A stretch of 64,000 bases of DNA from Bradyrhizobium barranii subsp. apii (GTDB lineage: Bacteria; Pseudomonadota; Alphaproteobacteria; Rhizobiales; Xanthobacteraceae), in NCBI RefSeq assembly GCF_011516635.5, contig NZ_CP096256.1:124001-188000 (forward strand), given 5' to 3'. Within the stretch, counting starts at the first letter, position 1; each line of letters begins with the position of its first letter. The translations under genes were made by a program, and so were the position numbers. Below are positions 41,204-50,406 of this stretch, one piece after another. The notes under the pieces are model-generated. The model worked only from the letters and a program-made list of their open reading frames with translations. It made no database searches and was not told the origin of the DNA.

Positions 41204-41488
41204 ATGACCAAACGCGCACGCATACGCTACGTCAACAAGACGGACAGAAAGAAACCTCACGAAAGAATCACACATGTTGGGGGACCTAACCCGGACGGAA
41301 CGCCGTGGAAGCGATCCATCGATCAGGCTATCCGAGACATCGAGAGCAACGAGTGGGAGTTTTATGTCGAAGAAAACGGTCGCAGAGTTGATGTCGTGTG
41401 GGCCACGCACGATGGACACAAGTACATCAAGACGGCAGCGGACGGCATTCAACCTAACACTCTTCTTCTGCTGGCTAACTGTCCGTGA
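41204..41488 (+). CDS. DUF3892-domain protein
   Basis: A 94-residue protein starting at the ATG after a TTTAGGAGAGACGAGA leader with a good ribosome site (AGGAG, 9 bases). It matches the DUF3892 family pattern: YVNKTDRKKPHERITHVGG, PDGTPWKRSIDQAI, then WEFYVEENGRRVDVVWATH and KYIKTAADGIQPNTLL. The function of this family is unknown; it often occurs in accessory regions. It is the only intact non-IS gene in the 40-43.5 kb stretch. Confidence 0.85.
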   Translation: MTKRARIRYVNKTDRKKPHERITHVGGPNPDGTPWKRSIDQAIRDIESNEWEFYVEENGRRVDVVWATHDGHKYIKTAADGIQPNTLLLLANCP

Positions 41489-41499
41489 TCTTCAGTAAA

Positions 41500-42091
41500 A
41501 TCCATGCGATGGCGGCGGCTACGCGTCGTATTCGCCCCCGTCCCACTCCACGCCAAAGCAGAGGTTTCGGTTTTAGGCTGTGTGCGGTCGTTGCTCGGCG
41601 CAACGGTCGAAGCGCAGGGCGTTGGCGAGACAGCTATGTCTGCGTATGCTTTTTTATGCCGCCGGCGGGAGAGACGGTTGAACCCTCGATCGCCACATGC
41701 AGCACCTTGGTATCGGTCGCGAATTTGGCTGCACCGTGGTATCGACTGCCTGCGTAACACGCCGACGTCATGCGCCGCCCGCAGGCTCTCGGCCAGCAGC
41801 AGTTCCAGCTTGTCGCTGAGCCGCTGGCGCCAGTGGCTCAGGTCCGAGCGCCCATGCGGGAACGTGTGCCGGAAGAACTCTTCGCCGGTGAAGAATTGGA
41901 AATACGGGTCGTGACCCAGCGCTCGCACACCCCCTCATCGGGCAGGCCGTAAATATGCTTGGGCAGCAGCAGCCCGATCATGAGCGGGTCGTGATGCCGG
42001 GCCGGCCGTTCTCGCTGCAGAGCGGTGCGATCTCGTCGTCGATCCAGTCTCAATCGACGTTGCCAGCGAGCTGAAACAGTTCGTGCTCCAT
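41500..42091 (-). pseudogene. IS5-family transposase, N-terminal half, stop and frameshifts
   Basis: Starts at ATG 42091 as MEHELFQLAGNVD, hits an in-frame TGA where Trp is expected, continues DWIDDEIAPLCSENGRPG, then shifts to MIGLLLPKHIYGLPDEGVCERWV and again to YFQFFTGEEFFRHTFPHGRSDLSHWRQRL. The later part (ATDTKVLHVAIEG) is in yet another frame. At least three disabling changes are visible and the C-terminal catalytic part is gone. Confidence 0.8.
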
Positions 42092-42194
42092 CTTGTGAGG
42101 AGTAATTCTCCCCACTTATTCCATTTGAAAAATCCCCAGTTTGCGTGCCGGCCGAATCGCCGACGCTCCTCCTGCAGGCAGAGGGGAGGGCGCG

Positions 42195-42862
42195 GTGCTC
42201 ACACTTGGGGACCTTGTCATGATCTTGGATTTGCATGGCCAAGGTCTGTCGGTCAGCGCTATCGCCCGGCAACCTGGTCTCGACCAAAAGACAGTCAGGG
42301 CCTACATCGCCGAAGGATTAGAGGCGCCGGTCTACAAAAAGCGAGCGGCGCGGCCCGGAATTGTCGACCACTTCGAAGCTTATTTGCGTGAGCGGCTGGC
42401 TGCCTATCCTGCGCTCACCACCGTGCGGTTGTCCTTGAGCTCAAGGAAAGCAGCTTCGTCGGCGGCGACAGCATCGTACGCGATCGCGTGCGCGAACTGC
42501 GGCCTGCCCAGCCGACAACTTTTGAAGTGCGTTTTGACGCTTCAGCAGGTGAGCAGGCGCAAGTTACTTCGCCAGGTTTGAGGTCGAGTACGACGCGGTG
42601 GCGGGTCTCCAACGTCCATGTATTCGCTGACGAAATCCGCATCTTCGAGGGCAGCGTGCTGGTGGCAAGTATGCCCCGCTCGATGGTCGGGGTCAGAAGC
42701 GGCTCGATCCGGCACATCGCAAGCTCGCCAGCTTCGGCCTACGCCATCCAGGCAGTGCAGAACCCGTCACCCTCACGTGCGCCGGTGACCACACCGTTCG
42801 TCGTCGCTTGACTTCTACGCGGCCGTCGGCCGCCGTCTGACAGCCCAGGAGATCGTATGATG
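42195..42862 (+). pseudogene. istA of a second, different IS21 element, internally deleted
   Basis: The N-terminus (VLTLGDLVMILDLHGQGLSV, then KTVRAYIAEGLEAPVY and AYLRERLAAYPALTTVRL) is typical for the short-HTH branch of IstA. After a frameshift it continues VRELRPAQPTTFEVRFDASAGEQAQV. The whole integrase core is then missing and only the C-terminus remains (FADEIRIFEG and LDFYAAVGRRLTAQEIV before the stop). This branch is unlike the two other IS21 elements here. Confidence 0.8.
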
Positions 42863-43004
42863 AGTGCTTCCTCCGTCATCGAGCGCGTTAAGACCAACTT
42901 GGTCAGTCTGAAGATGCCGCGCGCCCTGAAACTCCTCGACGTCACCCTGCGCGGCCTCGAACGCGGCGAAATTAGCGCCATCGACGCCTTGCTCGCCGAA
43001 TAAC
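42860..43004 (+). pseudogene. istB 5' fragment of the second IS21 relic
   Basis: The reading MSASSVIERVKTNLVSLKMP and RALKLLDVTLRGLERGEISAIDALLAE is the N-terminus of IstB. It ends at a TAA where the family has Glu (LLAEELT). The overlap of the istA stop with the ATG is the usual IS21 coupling. Only about 48 residues remain and the ATPase motifs are absent. Confidence 0.78.
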
Positions 43005-43009
43005 TTACG

Positions 43010-43325
43010 ATGCGCCACCCAGGCATGCAGATTCGACAGCGCGTCTTCGTTCAGCTTGCGGAAGAAGTTCGTCGAATGGGCCTGCGACCCGTCAGGGACA
43101 TCGGCCGCGGGCTCAATGCACCGGTCGCCCTGGGGATCATAGCCAAACGCTTTCAGGACTTCGCCGATGCGCTGGGCGATATCGTCGGGCAACTCGGTCA
43201 ATTCGTTGTCCTTTAGCGCGCCAGGGAACCGGCCGCGCCAAACCCGTAGTTTTCGATGAGATGGCGGACCACGGTGGTCTTGCCGGACCGACCCGACAAA
43301 GCCCTTTAAGGCCGATAACGATCAT
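43010..43325 (-). pseudogene. Phage-type relics: P-loop nucleotide kinase start and primase-like segment
   Basis: From ATG 43325 the minus strand reads MIVIGLKGL, then after a one-base shift GSGKTTVVRHLIENYGF, resembling the first 35 residues of phage deoxynucleoside monophosphate kinases. Another shift gives RFPGALKDNELTELPDDIAQ, IGEVLKAFGYDPQGDRC and NFFRKLNEDALSNLHAWV. The last part resembles the start of phage primase or ATPase proteins, but I am not certain. At least two frameshifts make it non-functional. Confidence 0.5.
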
Positions 43326-43726
43326 GGATAGAGGCTCCGATCACGAGCCATACCGTCTCAAATCGGTATTGTTTCTTTCGAGCGCGTTTCGGTCGCCCTT
43401 AAGCGCCGCCGCCACATACCAAAACATCAATTTTGCCTTCGAAAATCGCCGATCCGATGTTTTCCCGATCAGGCCGGGGATGGCTGCGACCCTCAATTCC
43501 ACAACCGATCCGAGAACAAAAAGTCACTTTTGACGTTTTTTTATCTAGCCAAGTTGGGCGGTAGCGCGTCACCCGCATGGGAAGGGCCCCGGAAGGACCC
43601 CCGAAGCGCCAATTTTCTACTGGGGCACAGGTGCAACTATCTGACCTGGTAGGCCGGCGGTCACATCCGGTCCGCAGTTCGCGGATAGTCTGCGAGCATC
43701 TTGGTGAGCTGGTCGGAGGGAGACAT
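43326..43726. other. About 400 bp without a recognisable gene
   Basis: Somewhat lower in GC than the surroundings. It contains no long conserved frame on either strand, no tRNA-like fold that I can see and no terminal repeat. Its 3' end (GGAGGG shortly before 43727) supplies the ribosome site of the next small gene. Confidence 0.5.
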
Positions 43727-43960
43727 ATGGCGGCGCGCGCGAGCAGATTGCGAGCGGACGAGTACCGGCGGTTGGAGCAGACTTACCTGCTACAGGCCGA
43801 GCATTCGCCGGAAGGGCTCGAACGGGACAGCCTCCTCAATATTGCCAGAGGCTTCGGATATGCGGCCGCGCAAATCGAGCAACGCGCGGTGATCGGCAAG
43901 ACAGTGGCTTTCTGTGCTATCGCCGCGCTTGCAATCCTTGTCCTGCTCTACATTCCTTAG
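43727..43960 (+). CDS. Small hypothetical protein with C-terminal membrane helix
   Basis: The ATG at 43727 follows GGAGGGAGACAT, a strong ribosome site, so it is preferred over the longer start at 43577. The 77-residue product is charged and helical at the N-terminus (ASRLRADEYRRLEQTYLLQA, then SPEGLERDSLLNIARGF) and ends in one hydrophobic segment (VAFCAIAALAILVLLYIP), so it is a likely tail-anchored inner-membrane protein. I do not recognise a family; similar small proteins are frequent in rhizobia. Confidence 0.6.
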   Translation: MAARASRLRADEYRRLEQTYLLQAEHSPEGLERDSLLNIARGFGYAAAQIEQRAVIGKTVAFCAIAALAILVLLYIP

Positions 43961-44199
43961 GGTGCGCTCCCGCAGCAGCTGCGGTTACGGCGCAGGCGCT
44001 TGACCGACGCCATCTGACCGATTGCGGAAGCGACGATGGCACCCGAAGCGGCCGGGCGCCGATCTCCGCGGCGCATTACTTGCAAGCCTTCTAGAGTGGG
44101 TCGGGCACCAGTGCCTGCCAATCGCTTCAACTCAAAGAGCTGATCGAGAGCGGCATCAACCTGGCCTCTATGCGCGCCATTCTGTGGATGCTAGTGTCA

Positions 44200-44463
44200 A
44201 TGATCAGATTCGAACTCGTTGAGCGTATCGCCGGCCGAAATCCACGGCTTTATTAGCGGGATGTCGAGATTATTGTCAATGCAATACTCGACGAGATCGT
44301 TGCTTCGCTCGCGCGCGGCGATCGGGTTGAGCTACGTGGATTCGGACGGCAAGCTCGCATCAGCAGGAATCCGCGCACAGGCGCTCGTACGCGTCGACGA
44401 GAAGCGCCTTCCACACTTCGAGGCCAGTAAGGAAATGCACGAACGACTCAACAGCGAAGCCAG
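44200..44463 (+). pseudogene. ihfB: Integration host factor beta subunit relic
   Basis: From ATG 44200 it reads MIRFELVERIAGRNPRLY, a TAG where IhfB has Gln, then RDVEIIVNAILDEIVASLAR, GDRVELRGFG and, after loss of the AFSVKHRPA segment, RNPRTGAR. One base out of frame it continues VDEKRLPHFEASKEMHERLN. That is the complete IhfB layout with a nonsense mutation, a short deletion over the DNA-binding arm and a frameshift. It cannot encode a functional IHF subunit; a working copy must exist elsewhere if IHF is needed. Confidence 0.85.
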
Positions 44464-44519
44464 ACCGAAAGACGGCAACTTTGCCGTCCAAGACAGTCCA
44501 AGAGCGGCGAGGCAGTCTA

Positions 44520-45459
44520 AGTGTCTGTTCCAAAACATGTTGAGTCGAATGAATCGGTTGTGATTCAAGGTGAGCGGCCTGATTCGATGGGGACGCGCCG
44601 CCAATGTGGACTACCGAGAACCGTGCACGCTACGACCGCAGCCGCCTGCGCTATCCGAGCGACTTGACCGACGAGGAGTGGGCGCTGATCGCGCCTCGCA
44701 TCCCGCCGGCCAAGCGCGGCGGCAACAAGCGTACGGTGGACCTGCGCGAGATTGCCAACGGGCTGATGTACATCCTGAGCACAGGTTGCCAGTGGCGCGC
44801 GATCCCCAAGGACCTGCCGCCGCGCTCGACGCTGTATGGCTACTTCGATCTGTGGAGCTGGAACGGCACGCTCGATAAAATTCATCACGCCCTCTATGTC
44901 GAATGTCGCGAAAGGGCCGAGCGCGAGGCTTCTCCCACCGCCGCCATCATCGATAGCCAGAGCGTGAAAAGCGCTGAAAAAGGGGGCCTCATGATCTCCA
45001 TGGCTACGACGCGGGCAAGAAGATCAAGGGCAAGAAGCGGCACATTCTCGTCGACACGCAAGGCCTCTTGATGCACGCCATCGTGCATGCGGCGGACATC
45101 CAGGATCGCGACGGCGGCGTGCTCCTGATGGCAACGTTGTTCGGCCTCTATCCCTTTCTTCTGAAGCTCTACGCCGACGGCGGATATCAAGGGCCACATT
45201 TCCAGAAGGGGCTGCGTAGCGCTCTGAAGCGCGTGAACCTCGAAATCGTCAAACGCTCCGATCAGGCTCACCGTTTCGTCGTCTTGCCCAAACGCTGGAT
45301 CGTCGAGCGTACCTTTGCCTGGCTCGGGCGATGCCGAAGACTGTCCAAAGATTGGGAATGCTTCAATCACAGGGCGCTCGCCTTTCTCAAGCTGGCCTCC
45401 ATCCGACTCATGCTGCGAAAGCTATGCAATCCAAGGTAATCTTTCCGGACAGACTCTGA
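44520..45459 (+). mobile_element. IS5-family (IS427-type) element, ends approximate
   Basis: The right end carries, in reverse, GAGTCTGTCCGGAAAGATTACC ending near 45459. A related left repeat, GTGTCTGTTCCAAAAC, lies near 44520. The transposase lies between. The right end sits directly inside the Cache-domain gene that follows, so this insertion or a linked deletion removed that gene's 5' part. Confidence 0.65.
44604..45439 (+). CDS. IS5-family transposase in two overlapping frames
   Basis: The first frame (MWTTENRARYDRSRLRYPSD through STLYGYFDLWSWNG to DSQSVKSAEKGG) and the second (HGYDAGKKIKGKKRHILVDT, LYADGGYQGPHF, RWIVERTFAWLGRCRRL) form one DDE transposase of about 278 residues. They are offset by -1 at AAAAAGGGGG near 44980. 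Such two-frame organisation with ribosomal slippage is known for the IS427 branch of IS5, so it may be functional. A mutation is the alternative; the IS5 at 55150 is single-frame. Confidence 0.75.
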
Positions 45460-46271
45460 GCCGCCTGGATGGCCGATACTCCTGGCTCGGCATAGCCGAT
45501 CTTGAGGGCAAGGTACTGGCGGCCAGGGACGGGATGCTCGAGGGCGCAAGTGTAGCGCAGAGGCCATGGTTCACGCGCGGCCTTGATGCGCCAACTGCAG
45601 TCGATGTCCACGAGGCCCAACTCCTGGCTAGCCTCTTGCCTGTATCCGCGGAACCTTATCGCTTCGTCGATCTAGCTGCACCCTTGCGGCATGATGGCTC
45701 CGTCGCGGGCGTGATCGGAGCGCACCTCAACTGGAAATGGGTAGAGGAGGGCATGGCCGCGTTGCAGGCGCCTGGAATCGATGTGCTGCTGCTATCACGG
45801 GACCGAACCGTGCTGTTTGGCCCGGCCGATGTCGTCAACAAGCAGCTAAGCGTCGGCTCATCGTTTGCGGCCAGTCGCGTCACCCGCGCGTTCTCGAGCG
45901 AGCGATGGTCCGATGGAAAGGACTATTTCACCGTGATAGTTCCGACCGTTGGTTTTACGGACCTTCCGAGCTTCGGCTGGTCTCTTCTGGTCCGACAGAA
46001 CGCCGATGACGCTATGGCATCAATTCGAGAACTAATCCGTACGTTCTGGTTCATTCTCGGCGCCGGCGCCGTGGTCGCACTGGTACTGCTCCTGTGCGCC
46101 GCTCAATGGCTCATGATCCCGCTGCGCCGGCTCTCGGAATCCGCCGAGGCCATCGTGGTCGATCCTGGCTCGCACCCGCCGCACCAGGAAACCCGATTCG
46201 AAGAGGCGGCAAGGCTGAGTGACGCGCTCGCCCACATGCAGTCGAAGCTTTTGGGCCGTTTCCAGCCGTAA
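45460..46271 (+). pseudogene. Cache-domain membrane sensor, 5' truncated by IS5
   Basis: The fragment of about 270 residues starts inside a periplasmic Cache sensor domain (YSWLGIADLEGKVLAARDG, then EGASVAQRPWFTRGLD, DVHEAQLLASLLP and VIGAHLNWKWVEE). A transmembrane helix (TFWFILGAGAVVALVLLLCA) and a HAMP-like start (PLRRLSESAEAIV) follow. It stops after LLGRFQP, without a kinase or GGDEF output domain. The first transmembrane helix is lost to the IS element. It was probably part of a sensor kinase or diguanylate cyclase. Confidence 0.75.
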
Positions 46272-46689
46272 GTGGGGCGCCAGAGAGAGGGTGGAGGAGT
46301 GCAATTGGCCGAACCGTGTGGCTTGAACATGAGCACTGACTATTCAACGGATAGAGCGTGGACAATAGCAAGTGTCGATCGCTGACGGCGGCGGGCGCGG
46401 TGTTCGAAGTTCAACTCTGAAGGAGCCGACACAAGAATACAAGTGCGAGCCCGGGTGTCAGCTCAGATGGAGCGCTTGCCTTACTGGCCTTGTACGTTTT
46501 GCGCCGCTCGGCCATCGGGCACATGAAGGCTGAAAATCACCTCAGCCACGAGGACGGCGCTAATTTGACGTCGTTCGCGATCACACGAGTCTAAGAAGCC
46601 GGCCTGAGCCGGTGGAGAGGCGAGCGCGCGCCACAGCAAACTTAGGACCATCCCCGAGAGTTGTGGCGGACAGCTGAGAGGACGACGTT
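46272..46689. other. About 420 bp without a recognisable gene
   Basis: No conserved frame, repeat or RNA gene is evident on either strand. Short frames here lack ribosome sites and family resemblance. Confidence 0.5.
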
Positions 46690-46800
46690 GGCGTCGTCCC
46701 ATCCCGCTTTAGTTGCGCCAGCGTGCAGTCACCCTTGACGGGCAAGCGTCACCTTCGCCTTGAAAGCCGGAGTGTGGTTCCGCCGAGATTGTCCGTTCAT
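46690..46800 (-). pseudogene. IS3-family OrfA start fragment
   Basis: From ATG 46800 the minus strand reads MNGQSRRNHTPAFKAKVTLA and soon stops. This is the N-terminus of the helix-turn-helix OrfA of IS3 elements (HNHTPAFKAKVALAA in relatives). A GAGAG ribosome site precedes it. Nothing of OrfB is present. Confidence 0.6.
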
Positions 46801-46979
46801 CGTCTCTCCTGATTCACCGGTCAATCTTGCCCGCCGTCAGAAGGGAATTCACATATCGCACCATTCAGATTTGCTGGACCAGCTCAAACCATCATGGTTC
46901 TGAAGAAGATTGGCTAGCAGGGTTCTTACAACAATTAGGTCAAGGTCAGGTTCACGTGTCTAGATTGGCAGATGTCAAA

Positions 46980-47230
46980 CACTTCTGTCGTGTCTGTGAC
47001 ACGCTCCGGTCGATCCGCCGCTGTTTCCTCTCCGCTTCGCAGCGCCAGCGACTGACCAGGTTGAGTAACGCCACCGGATCGGGATCGAGCTTCTTCATGG
47101 GATGCCGCTCAATGCCAGGCACCATCCCGGCGACGAGCCAACTTGACTTGCTCATTTCGATAACCGTCATCAACGTGCTATCTTGATTCAGCGCGGTGAG
47201 GGAACGACTCAAATCATCGACTGCGGGCAT
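46980..47230 (-). pseudogene. IS110-family transposase N-terminal fragment
   Basis: Reads MTVIEMSKSSWLVAGMVPGI, then HPMKKLDPDPVALLNLVSRW and RCEAERKQRRIDR. This is the N-terminal part of IS110-family enzymes that begin with a SWLV block and the first catalytic region. The start at 47230 or an internal ATG is equally possible. The C-terminal four-fifths are missing. Confidence 0.7.
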
Positions 47231-47270
47231 GATCTACATCCATCTTTGGTGGTCCAGCGCCGATAGTGCC

Positions 47271-47633
47271 TCAGCCCCGCCGCCTCCCATAGCTTCTCCC
47301 GACGCAACGACAAAATCGCAAAGCCCCGCATTCAGTGTAACCTGGCAGGAATCCACTTAATTTCCGCGGGGCACTGTCCAAACAACCGGGGCCAGCTCTA
47401 GGCTCGCACCCACGGATCACACGGGACAGCTGCTCACCATCAATGGCCGTATCCATCCGCAGCACGACATCACCGATCGCGATCTCAAGCTTGATCGCCG
47501 GAGCCTGACGCTCCTCCAACGCATCTTCCACAAGCTCGGCAGCCAAGCCCCCTGATCGGTATTGTGGCGACCCGGCTGCGCCGGCTGTCGGTCTTGAGAC
47601 CAATGTCAGCAATTTGACCCTACACGCCACCAC
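47271..47633 (-). pseudogene. IS66 accessory protein (TnpA-like) C-terminal remnant
   Basis: The segment APAIKLEIAIGDVVLRMDTA and IDGEQLSRVIRGCEP resembles the C-terminal end of IS66 TnpA/Orf1 proteins, which end in a repeated beta element followed by RVIRALR. The flanking residues do not resemble the family and the helix-turn-helix part is absent. A relic with modest confidence. Confidence 0.5.
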
Positions 47634-47799
47634 GAAGTGCCTTCATAACTCACGAATTCACATCGGCACGTAACTTGCTCGGTTCACCGCATCATCACAA
47701 ATCGCAGTGCAATGATCTACGGACGGACTTAGCGCAACTCGCTGTTAGCGTGCGTTTCGCACGACGGATGGTGCGGCGATAACTTAAGGGCGCTCGGTT

Positions 47800-49536
47800 G
47801 TGGACCAAGAAAACGCAGGGATGTGTCTGTTGCGATCTCAAGTTCTTCTTTTGGGAGCGCTGATAATTGCGCTCGTCGCAAGCGACGCAGCCAATGCGGC
47901 AGACCTTGTGCCAGTAGTGAAACTGCCACCGGCGGTGTGGAACTGGTCCGGGGGTTATATTGGCGGCCACGTCGGAGGCGGCTACGGCCGAACCTCCTTC
48001 AGCAATCCGTACGGTCCTTCAATCTATGGCGACGTCGTCGATACCCCAGTATTCCTCGCAGGTGGTCAGGTCGGGTACAACTGGCAGAACAACGACTGGG
48101 TATTTGGCGTCGAACTTGATGTCAGCGGTGATGTCTCCGACGGTACAAATACTTGCCTCGCCGCGTCCGGTTTTATCGTGAGCGCAAACTGCAAGGCAGG
48201 TCCCAACGTCTTTGCCACCGGGACCGGTCGCATCGGTTACGCGTTTGGCGCGCTGGGCCACACCCTGGCCTACCTCAAGGGAGGCGTGGCTTGGCAAAAC
48301 AATCGGAGCGACGTCTTCAACAATTTTGAAGGCGGGGGGCCACAGGAGAAAACCCATTTCGACTATGGCCGGGTCGGTGGCACCATCGGGCTAGGTGTTG
48401 AGCAAGCGCTTACGCCTGCATGGTCGGTCAAAATCGAGTATGACTACCTGCATTTCGGTGGGCCGAGTGTCGCGACCCCTCCGACGGTGCAAGATCCACC
48501 GTTCGCAATTCTGCCAGCGAACACAACGGGCCTGTCCAGCAACTATCACGTCGGAAAGATCGGATTGAACTACCACTTTGGCGCCGACCCGTGGACGCAG
48601 AGGTCCGATGCACCGCTGTACGCGAAAGCGCCCGCCGGCGCGCCGCCGATTGCTTACGCCCCCGGTTGGTCGTTCGAAGGAGGATCGCGGCTCTGGCTCA
48701 GCCGGGGACGATTCCAATGGAACGCTAACGCTGTGCCCCTCGATATCGCTACTGGAGATCCTGACATTCTTATATCGAGGCTCACCTACCACGGCCTCGA
48801 CGGGCTTTCCGGTGACGCATTTGGCCGTGTTGATAGCCCGTGGGGAATATTCCTGAAGGGCAATATTGGCCTTGGACGCTTCAACAAAGGAAACATGAAC
48901 GATGAAGACTGGGGCCTGGGGCCACCATTTTCCTATGTCAACACGATATCCGGCCAGGCAAACGGGAGGTTCACCTATTACACGGCCGATGCCGGTTACG
49001 ATTTCCTGCGCGGCGCCAACTACAAGGTCGGCGGAGTTATCGGCTGGAGCTACTACGAACAGAGCTCCGACTCGAGGGGGTGTGTACAGATCGCCAACCC
49101 GGCGATGCCATGCTTGCCACCCGGCGACGACAGGGTCATGGGCAGCCAGAATACTCAGTGGAATGCACCTCGGCTTGGCCTAAGTGCCGAAACCATGCTC
49201 AGCGAGCAATGGCGTTTGAGCACGGACGTCGCTTACCTGCCCTGGATCGATTTCAAAGGGCGTGACAATCATCTCTTGCGCCCGACGACCACTTTCGCTG
49301 AACAACGCGGGAATGGTGGCGGCGGCGTCCATATTGAAGGCGTGTTATCCTACTTCATCACCAAACACTTCAGCGTCGGCGTTGGCGCGCGCTACTGGGC
49401 CATGTGGACCAAAAAAGAAAGCGAAGTGACATGCACAGGCTGTGGTGACCAGGGAATCACCATTGGGACTCAGTTCTCCAAATTCAGCATGGAGCGCTGG
49501 GGTACGTTTTTTCAGGCGTCCTACAGGTTCGATTGA
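47800..49536 (+). CDS. Outer-membrane beta-barrel protein with two tandem barrel domains
   Basis: The best start is GTG 47800 (AAGGG nine bases ahead) or ATG 47821; both precede the same signal peptide (LLGALIIALVASDAANA with cleavage before ADL). Residues about 45-265 form an Omp25/Omp31-like porin domain (WSGGYIGGHVGGGYGR, VGYNWQNNDWVFGVELDV, GTGRIGYAFGALGHTLAYLKGG, IEYDYLHFG, KIGLNYHFG). A Pro/Ala linker leads to a second barrel (WGIFLKGNIGLGRFNKGNMN, YYTADAGYDFL, SVGVGARYWAMW, FFQASYRFD) with the aromatic outer-membrane C-terminus. Two-barrel proteins of this kind occur in Bradyrhizobium and relatives. Isolated between IS relics; role unknown, possibly surface or osmotic adaptation. Confidence 0.85.
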   Translation: MDQENAGMCLLRSQVLLLGALIIALVASDAANAADLVPVVKLPPAVWNWSGGYIGGHVGGGYGRTSFSNPYGPSIYGDVVDTPVFLAGGQVGYNWQNNDWVFGVELDVSGDVSDGTNTCLAASGFIVSANCKAGPNVFATGTGRIGYAFGALGHTLAYLKGGVAWQNNRSDVFNNFEGGGPQEKTHFDYGRVGGTIGLGVEQALTPAWSVKIEYDYLHFGGPSVATPPTVQDPPFAILPANTTGLSSNYHVGKIGLNYHFGADPWTQRSDAPLYAKAPAGAPPIAYAPGWSFEGGSRLWLSRGRFQWNANAVPLDIATGDPDILISRLTYHGLDGLSGDAFGRVDSPWGIFLKGNIGLGRFNKGNMNDEDWGLGPPFSYVNTISGQANGRFTYYTADAGYDFLRGANYKVGGVIGWSYYEQSSDSRGCVQIANPAMPCLPPGDDRVMGSQNTQWNAPRLGLSAETMLSEQWRLSTDVAYLPWIDFKGRDNHLLRPTTTFAEQRGNGGGGVHIEGVLSYFITKHFSVGVGARYWAMWTKKESEVTCTGCGDQGITIGTQFSKFSMERWGTFFQASYRFD

Positions 49537-49544
49537 ACTGATGA

Positions 49545-49810
49545 GCCAACGCTCTACGAACACTCCCGCCCAGGTGCCCCAGCCGTCCATACTGATGGCG
49601 ATGCGGCCGCCTGCGAGCACGCCGTTGAACGCCGCACCGGTGAACTGCGAGCCGTGGTCGGTGCGAATATCTCTGGCTTGCCGCGACGGGCCAAGGCATC
49701 CTCCAGTGTCACGAAGCCTCTTCCAGAGCCACCACGCAGAACGAGACGTCCATCGTGTTCGACAACCGCCACGCCAGAACCGCGCTGTCGATCCGCCAGC
49801 ATTGCCGACA
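49545..49810 (-). pseudogene. IS3-family OrfB core fragment, frameshifted
   Basis: Minus-strand pieces in two or three frames give AVLAWRLSNTMDVSFCVVAL, LEDALARRGKPEIF and TDHGSQFTGAAFNGVLAGGR then ISMDGWGTWAGVFVERW. This is the catalytic core around the second Asp of an IS3 integrase-type transposase. It lies right after the outer-membrane protein stop and probably marks an old insertion at its 3' end. Confidence 0.75.
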
Positions 49811-49985
49811 ATGACCTTGTCCTGATGCGATGGATCGACGAGTTGTTCGCCGCCTGGCCGTTCCTGGGCTCGCGGCGAATGGCCGCGATGCTGAAGGCTG
49901 AGGGGCTTCAGCTCAATCGCAAGCGCGTACAGCGGTTGATGCGAAAGATGGGCATCGCGGCGCCATGTCGTCGCAATCGAGTCGT
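49811..49985 (+). pseudogene. Inverted IS3 OrfB N-terminal segment
   Basis: On the plus strand it reads NDLVLMRWIDELFAAWPFLG, SRRMAAMLKAEGLQLNRKRV and QRLMRKMGIAAP. This is the OrfB region that in the intact order (seen at 60830-61105) lies downstream of OrfA on the same strand. Here it faces the opposite way to both its neighbours, so it is an inverted piece of about 175 bp. Confidence 0.75.
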
Positions 49986-50312
49986 CGCGATCGAGCATTC
50001 CTCAACGGTCCGGCGTGCTCATCTTCCGGACCTCCGCCCTAAACAATCGCGCTCGACTGTCAGTTGTCCAATCTTGGCATGCAGCTTCTCGATCTCGCGT
50101 TCGCGCGCGTCCTCGCTCTCCCGCCCGACACCCGCGTCAAAGGCCCGGGCCGCCTGGTCCAGCAGTTCCTTTTTCGAGGCATAGATCTGGTTCGGGTGAA
50201 CCTCACAGCGCTGGGCCAGATCGGCCACCGTTGCCTGCTCCCGCACCGCTTCCAGCGCGATCTTTGCCTTCAGTGCCGCGTCGATCTTGCGTCTCGTCCT
50301 CGTCGTCATCAT
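49986..50312 (-). CDS. IS3-family OrfA, with the start of OrfB
   Basis: A 97-residue OrfA (TRTRRKIDAALKAKIALEAV with helix-turn-helix ATVADLAQRCEVHPNQIYAS, then leucine-zipper EREIEKLHAKIGQLTVE). The first residues of OrfB follow on the same strand before the inversion breakpoint near 49985. Without a complete OrfB the element is dead, although OrfA itself is open. A close paralogue lies at 61102-61395. Confidence 0.8.
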
Positions 50313-50406
50313 GCGCTCCGTCTATCAAAGGGAGCAGCCCCTTCCAACTAAGGACGTGGCCCCAAAATCGGGTCCATTACCGTTCAAGCGGTCCCGCTCG
50401 GCGGGT

